Shown here: positions 6,543 to 9,344 of the stretch, in pieces | Layout: the number at the start of each line of letters is the position of its first letter | How positions within the stretch are numbered: position 1 is the first letter of the stretch | Assembly: GCA_900557045.1 (NCBI GenBank) | Contig: USQY01000058.1 | Location: 1-9,344 of the forward strand | From: an uncultured Clostridium sp. | GTDB lineage: Bacteria > Bacillota > Clostridia > TANB77 > CAG-508 | Length of the DNA stretch: 9,344 bases | Reading direction: 5' to 3' | The notes under the pieces: generated by a model | The model's database searches: none | What the model saw: only the letters and a program-made list of their open reading frames with translations | Told to the model about the DNA's origin: nothing | Position numbers and translations under genes: made by a program

Positions 6543-6563
6543 ATCTAATTAGACCTCCTGTTT

Positions 6564-6995
6564 TTAAACTATAACTCCTATAATAATACCTACAATTGCA
6601 CCTACAATAACTTGTGTTGGTGTATGCCCTAAAACTTCCACTAATTTTTCTGTAACTTGTACTCCAGATAATCCAGGTGTTTCCACAATTTTATTTAATA
6701 ATTTTGCTTGTTTACCTGCTGCTCTTCTTACTCCTGCAGCATCATACATAACTATACATGCAAAAACAATAGCAATTCCAAAAAAAGGTGTGTTAATCCC
6801 TTCATATTTTCCTATTAAAGCTGCAAGTGATGTAACAACAGCACTATGTGAACTTGGCATTCCTCCAGCTCCCATGATTCTTTTAAAATTAAATTTTTTG
6901 GTTTTAATCAATTCATGAATAACTTTAAATAATTGTATACCAAACCATGTTGCAAAAGGCACTATTATATATTTATATTCATTTATAAAATTCAT
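6564..6995 (-). CDS. Divergent PAP2 family (DUF212, YuiD-like) membrane protein
   Basis: A 143-residue membrane protein with about four hydrophobic segments (roughly 8-26, 50-62, 70-84 and 127-143). Conserved family motifs are visible: GGMPSSHSAVVTSL (44-57), which resembles the histidine motif of PAP2 phosphatases, YDAAGVRRAAGKQA (84-97) and LGHTP (122-126) near the C-terminus. The family is thought to be a distant branch of acid phosphatases acting on lipid phosphates or isoprenyl diphosphates, but its activity is not established. In many clostridia it sits near xseB and isoprenoid genes such as ispA and dxs; those are missing from this stretch. An AGGGGAGT Shine-Dalgarno lies just upstream. 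It begins 37 bases after the xseB stop. Confidence 0.88.
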   Translation of the reverse strand: MNFINEYKYIIVPFATWFGIQLFKVIHELIKTKKFNFKRIMGAGGMPSSHSAVVTSLAALIGKYEGINTPFFGIAIVFACIVMYDAAGVRRAAGKQAKLLNKIVETPGLSGVQVTEKLVEVLGHTPTQVIVGAIVGIIIGVIV

Positions 6996-7032
6996 ATTTA
7001 CTCCCCTATAATTAATTGTTTTATTTAATATT

Positions 7033-7257
7033 TTATTCGAAATCTTTTTCTACTAAACCTTCATCGTTTTTTATTAAAACACTTATCTTTTTTTCAGCTT
7101 GTTCTAACATTTCACTACATTGTTTAGAAAGTTTCATTCCTTCTTCAAATTTTAAAACTGAACTATCTAAATCTAAATCATTTTTTTCAAGTTCATTTGC
7201 TATTTCTTCTAATTTTTTCATTGCATCTTCAAAATTAATATTTTCTTCTTTTTTCAT
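7033..7257 (-). CDS. xseB: Exonuclease VII small subunit
   Basis: A 74-residue protein matching the XseB family in length (E. coli 80) and pattern: NFEDAMKKLEEIANELE, then LDSSVLKFEEGMKLSKQC and LEQAEKKI, forming a helical hairpin. Several XseB chains wrap around one XseA to form exonuclease VII, which degrades single-stranded DNA from both ends without metal. I chose the ATG at 7255-7257 because MKKEENINFE matches the usual family start. An in-frame TTG at 7267-7269 would add four residues but sits only one base after the AAAGGA Shine-Dalgarno, which is itself rather far (13 bases) from the ATG. A small membrane-protein gene separates it from xseA, which is unusual. Confidence 0.9.
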   Translation of the reverse strand: MKKEENINFEDAMKKLEEIANELEKNDLDLDSSVLKFEEGMKLSKQCSEMLEQAEKKISVLIKNDEGLVEKDFE

Positions 7258-7320
7258 TCTTATCAACAAATCCTTTCATTTTTGAAAATGTAAAAAGTAA
7301 TAAACTCATTTTCTTTTTAT

Positions 7321-7767
7321 TTATTTCACTGTACCATTTTTAACGTCAACAGTATACCATGCTAAATCTCTTGTTGTTTCGCTATCTCTTACTGAAACAA
7401 TATATACATTATTAGATTGCATTTGTTCTATTCTAAAATATACTCCATCTGTTGTTCCGTATTGCTTTTTTGCTAGTTCTATTGCTTTTTCGTCGTCATT
7501 CATATTTACTTCTTCATTAACATTTTTATCTTCTTCATTTTTATCATCTGGTTTTACTTCTTCATCATCTTTATTTTTATTTGTTTCATCTTTTTTATTC
7601 TCATCATTTAATTTAGTTTGATTAGCTGAAGATTTATCTTCTTGATTAGTGTTTGTTGAAACTTCTATTTGATTTTTTTCATCTAAATAATATTTAGCCA
7701 TATATGCTATTAGACATATTACTGCAATAATAACTATAATTAATAATCCTTTTAAAAATTTTCTCAT
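7321..7767 (-). CDS. Uncharacterised membrane-anchored protein between xseA and xseB
   Basis: A 148-residue protein that I do not recognise as a named family. Residues 1-6 are basic, and a single membrane helix or uncleaved signal anchor (~7-24) is followed by a low-complexity linker (~36-92) very rich in Lys, Asp, Glu, Asn and Thr. A compact C-terminal module (~93-148: AIELAKKQYGTTDGVYFRIEQMQ, VYIVSVRDSETT, AWYTVDVKNGTVK) has a helix followed by beta strands, much like PepSY-type domains. It is probably displayed outside the cell with the module on a flexible stalk. I start at the ATG at 7765-7767, preceded by AAAGGAG and AAGGA motifs. An in-frame TTG at 7788 would overlap the Shine-Dalgarno. 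It shares a transcript with xseA and xseB. Confidence 0.82.
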   Translation of the reverse strand: MRKFLKGLLIIVIIAVICLIAYMAKYYLDEKNQIEVSTNTNQEDKSSANQTKLNDENKKDETNKNKDDEEVKPDDKNEEDKNVNEEVNMNDDEKAIELAKKQYGTTDGVYFRIEQMQSNNVYIVSVRDSETTRDLAWYTVDVKNGTVK

Positions 7768-7806
7768 TTTTCCTTTTGCTCCTTTCAAAATATAATTATA
7801 TTAACT

Positions 7807-8997
7807 TTATAATACTTTAACATTAGTATTTCCATCATTAAACCTTAGTACTAATTCATCATCTTTTTTTAATTTTTCAACTGATTTAATGATTTTTCCA
7901 TTATTAGTAGTAGCCAAACAATATCCTCTAGTCAATGTCTTTAACGGACTTAGTGTATCTAATTTAGTAATTAGCTCTATCATTTTAGTTTTATCATCTT
8001 TTATTTTATTATTTATTGAATTTTGAATTTGTTTTACTAATATGTCTATAGAAATATATCTTTCATTTATTTTCTGCAAAGGCTCTCTAAATACTCTACT
8101 TGCAATACACTTTTCATATCTTAATCTCATTAATTCTATTTTTTTCTTTAAAGAATTTTTTAATCTATTATTATATTTTTCTAAATTCATAATTATATCA
8201 GTAACATTAGGAACAGCTAATTCAGCTGCTGCAGAAGGTGTTGGAGCTCTTAAATCTGCAACAAAATCTGCTATTGTGAAATCTGTTTCATGACCCACTG
8301 CAGAAATAACTGGAAGCTCGGATTCAAATATTGCGTGTGCCACAATTTCTTCATTAAATGGCCACAAATCCTCAAGTGAACCTCCTCCACGAGCTAATAT
8401 AATAACATCTGCTAATTTATTTTCATTCATGATTTTTATAGCTTCAGCTATCTTTTCCCCTGCGCCTTTTCCTTGTACTGGAACTGGCAATAATTTAATA
8501 TAACAATTAGGATTTCTCCTAGTTGAAACATTTATAATATCTCTTATTACTGAGCCTGTATTAGATGTTAAAACTCCAATACATTTAGGCATTTTAGGGA
8601 TTTCTTTTTTATATTTTTTATCAAATAATCCTTGTTTTTCTAATTTATTTTTTAATTCTTCATATGCTGTATATAAACTTCCCATACCATCTTCTTGCAT
8701 TGCTTTGCAATATATTTGATATACTCCATCTCTTTCAAAAACAGAAACTGTACCTAAAATCATAACCTTCATTCCATCTTTAGGAACAAATTTTAAATTT
8801 GGTGTATACGTTTTAAACATTATGCACTTTATTAATGAATTTTCGTCTTTTAAAGTAAAATACATGTGACCTGTATAGTGATGCTTAAAATTTGAAATTT
8901 CGCCTTTTACTAAAACATTGTTTAAATATTCATCATCATCTACTTTATTTTTTATGTACCTATTTAAATCTGTAACTGTAATTGGATTATATTCCAT
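7807..8997 (-). CDS. xseA: Exonuclease VII large subunit
   Basis: A 396-residue catalytic subunit of exonuclease VII, which acts in the cytoplasm on single-stranded DNA in repair and recombination. An N-terminal OB-fold (residues ~5-100; VLVKGEISNFKHHYTGHMYFTL) is followed by the catalytic domain with GVLTSNTGSVIRDI (141-154), RGGGSLEDLWPFNEE (203-217) and VGHETDFTIADFVADLRAPTPSAAAE (234-259), which hold the conserved Arg, Asp and His residues. A long helical region (~265-345) where XseB binds, and the C-terminal signature LDTLSPLKTLTRGY (347-360), complete the family pattern. It is slightly shorter than E. coli XseA (456) but nothing essential is missing. The ATG has a GAGAGG Shine-Dalgarno. 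It follows nusB by 81 bases. Confidence 0.96.
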   Translation of the reverse strand: MEYNPITVTDLNRYIKNKVDDDEYLNNVLVKGEISNFKHHYTGHMYFTLKDENSLIKCIMFKTYTPNLKFVPKDGMKVMILGTVSVFERDGVYQIYCKAMQEDGMGSLYTAYEELKNKLEKQGLFDKKYKKEIPKMPKCIGVLTSNTGSVIRDIINVSTRRNPNCYIKLLPVPVQGKGAGEKIAEAIKIMNENKLADVIILARGGGSLEDLWPFNEEIVAHAIFESELPVISAVGHETDFTIADFVADLRAPTPSAAAELAVPNVTDIIMNLEKYNNRLKNSLKKKIELMRLRYEKCIASRVFREPLQKINERYISIDILVKQIQNSINNKIKDDKTKMIELITKLDTLSPLKTLTRGYCLATTNNGKIIKSVEKLKKDDELVLRFNDGNTNVKVL

Positions 8998-9015
8998 TAA
9001 AACCTCTCTTTTCTG

Positions 9016-9079
9016 TAATGTTATTAGTTTTCTTTAATTTCTATTAAACTATTTATATAACATTATACTTTAGTATAAT
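9016..9079 (-). repeat. Overlapping inverted repeats in the nusB-xseA gap
   Basis: Two stems compete here. ATTATAC (9073-9079) and GTATAAT (9062-9068) form a seven-pair hairpin with a four-base loop overlapping the nusB stop codon. TAATGTTAT (9057-9065) and ATAACATTA (9016-9024) form a nine-pair perfect stem over a 32-base loop. They share bases 9062-9065 and cannot form together. Neither is followed by a T-tract, so this is not a terminator. All stems are AU-rich and weak. Confidence 0.35.
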
Positions 9080-9088
9080 TATTGTAAA
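9062..9088 (-). promoter_or_regulatory. Weak candidate promoter for xseA
   Basis: On the minus strand TTTACA (9083-9088) and TATAAT (9062-9067) are separated by 15 bases, shorter than the preferred 17. The elements are good but the spacing is poor, and AT-rich DNA yields such matches by chance. If used, it would add transcription for xseA and the genes after it. Confidence 0.25.
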
Positions 9089-9344
9089 TTATTTTCTTTT
9101 ACAATAGTAGCTAACACTCCATTTATAAATGAACTAGAAGTATCCTCTCCATATTTTTTAGCAAGTTCAACCACTTCATTTATAACTACTTTGTATGGAA
9201 CTTTCTTATATAACATTTCATAAATAGCAAGTTTTAACAATGCTAAATTTACTTTAGAAATTCTTTCTAATTTCCAATCTGATTTTAAATTATTTGATAT
9301 TTGTTTAATTATTTCATCATTATTACTTTTTACAATCCTTAAAT
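9079..9344 (-). CDS. nusB: Transcription antitermination protein NusB, C-terminal part (cut by window edge)
   Basis: The last 87 residues of NusB; the start lies beyond the right edge, and the family is about 130-150 residues long. The visible part has the conserved C-terminal core: DWKLERISKVNLALLKLAIYEML, then KVPYKVVINEVVELAKKYG and SSFINGVLATI near the end. NusB binds NusE (ribosomal protein S10) and boxA RNA in the complex that prevents early termination of rRNA transcription. The stop is TAA at 9079-9081. The neighbourhood nusB-xseA-xseB is common in Firmicutes and supports the call. Confidence 0.95.
   Translation of the reverse strand, partial: LRIVKSNNDEIIKQISNNLKSDWKLERISKVNLALLKLAIYEMLYKKVPYKVVINEVVELAKKYGEDTSSSFINGVLATIVKENNLQ

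Noticed and set aside
6543..6563. A folate (THF) riboswitch upstream of fhs
   Set aside because: Only 21 bases separate fhs from the preceding gene and they hold just the ribosome-binding site and a 10-base palindrome, which is too short for an aptamer.
7284..7313. A 7-bp inverted repeat GAAAATG/CATTTTC between the membrane protein and xseB
   Set aside because: The stem is almost entirely A-U, is not followed by a T-tract, and does not cover the xseB ribosome-binding site or start codon. It is expected by chance in this composition.
1..9344. CRISPR arrays, tRNA or rRNA genes, transposases, prophage genes
   Set aside because: No regularly spaced repeats, cloverleaf-like sequence, rRNA sequence or transposase motif was found on either strand; gaps between genes are all shorter than about 100 bases.

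Overview
This window reads as a piece of chromosome from a very AT-rich, Gram-positive, spore-forming member of the Clostridia. The evidence is the low GC content, Shine-Dalgarno sequences close to AGGAGGT before most genes, a SleB-type cortex-lytic enzyme, YqeG and YuiD/DUF212 family proteins, and formate-tetrahydrofolate ligase, which is common in fermentative and acetogenic clostridia. Every gene I can support is on the minus strand, so transcription runs from the right end of the window to the left. No tRNA, rRNA, CRISPR array or insertion sequence was seen, and there is no gene-free stretch longer than about 100 bases.

In transcription order, the right third (9344 to about 6560) is a housekeeping cluster: the 3' end of nusB, then xseA, a small membrane-anchored protein of unknown function, xseB, and a divergent-PAP2 (YuiD/DUF212) protein. 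The link between nusB, exonuclease VII and isoprenoid-related genes is familiar in Firmicutes. Here a membrane protein separates the two exonuclease VII subunits. fhs (formate-tetrahydrofolate ligase) follows closely and probably ends that transcription unit at a hairpin plus U-tract at 4819-4863.

The middle holds sleB (secreted, peptidoglycan-binding plus Hydrolase_2 domains), then a good sigma-A-type promoter at 4070-4098. That promoter should drive yqeG (HAD phosphatase), a prepilin-type A24 peptidase, a Xaa-Pro aminopeptidase and an OmpR-type response regulator, all with very short gaps.

The left end looks rearranged. The histidine kinase expected after the response regulator is reduced to a 76-residue N-terminal stub. 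It is followed by a Nudix hydrolase with its own extended -10 promoter, and by the start of a coiled-coil protein cut by the window edge.

The most interesting non-coding signal is at gene starts. The sleB ribosome-binding site is the 3' arm of a terminator-like hairpin whose U-tract runs directly into the start codon. The yqeG and response-regulator start codons also sit in inverted repeats. At sleB and yqeG, transcripts from the local promoter would lack the blocking arm, while read-through transcripts would carry it. This would insulate neighbouring genes at the level of translation. I found no clear new multi-gene system; the other genes belong to known families, apart from the uncharacterised membrane protein.
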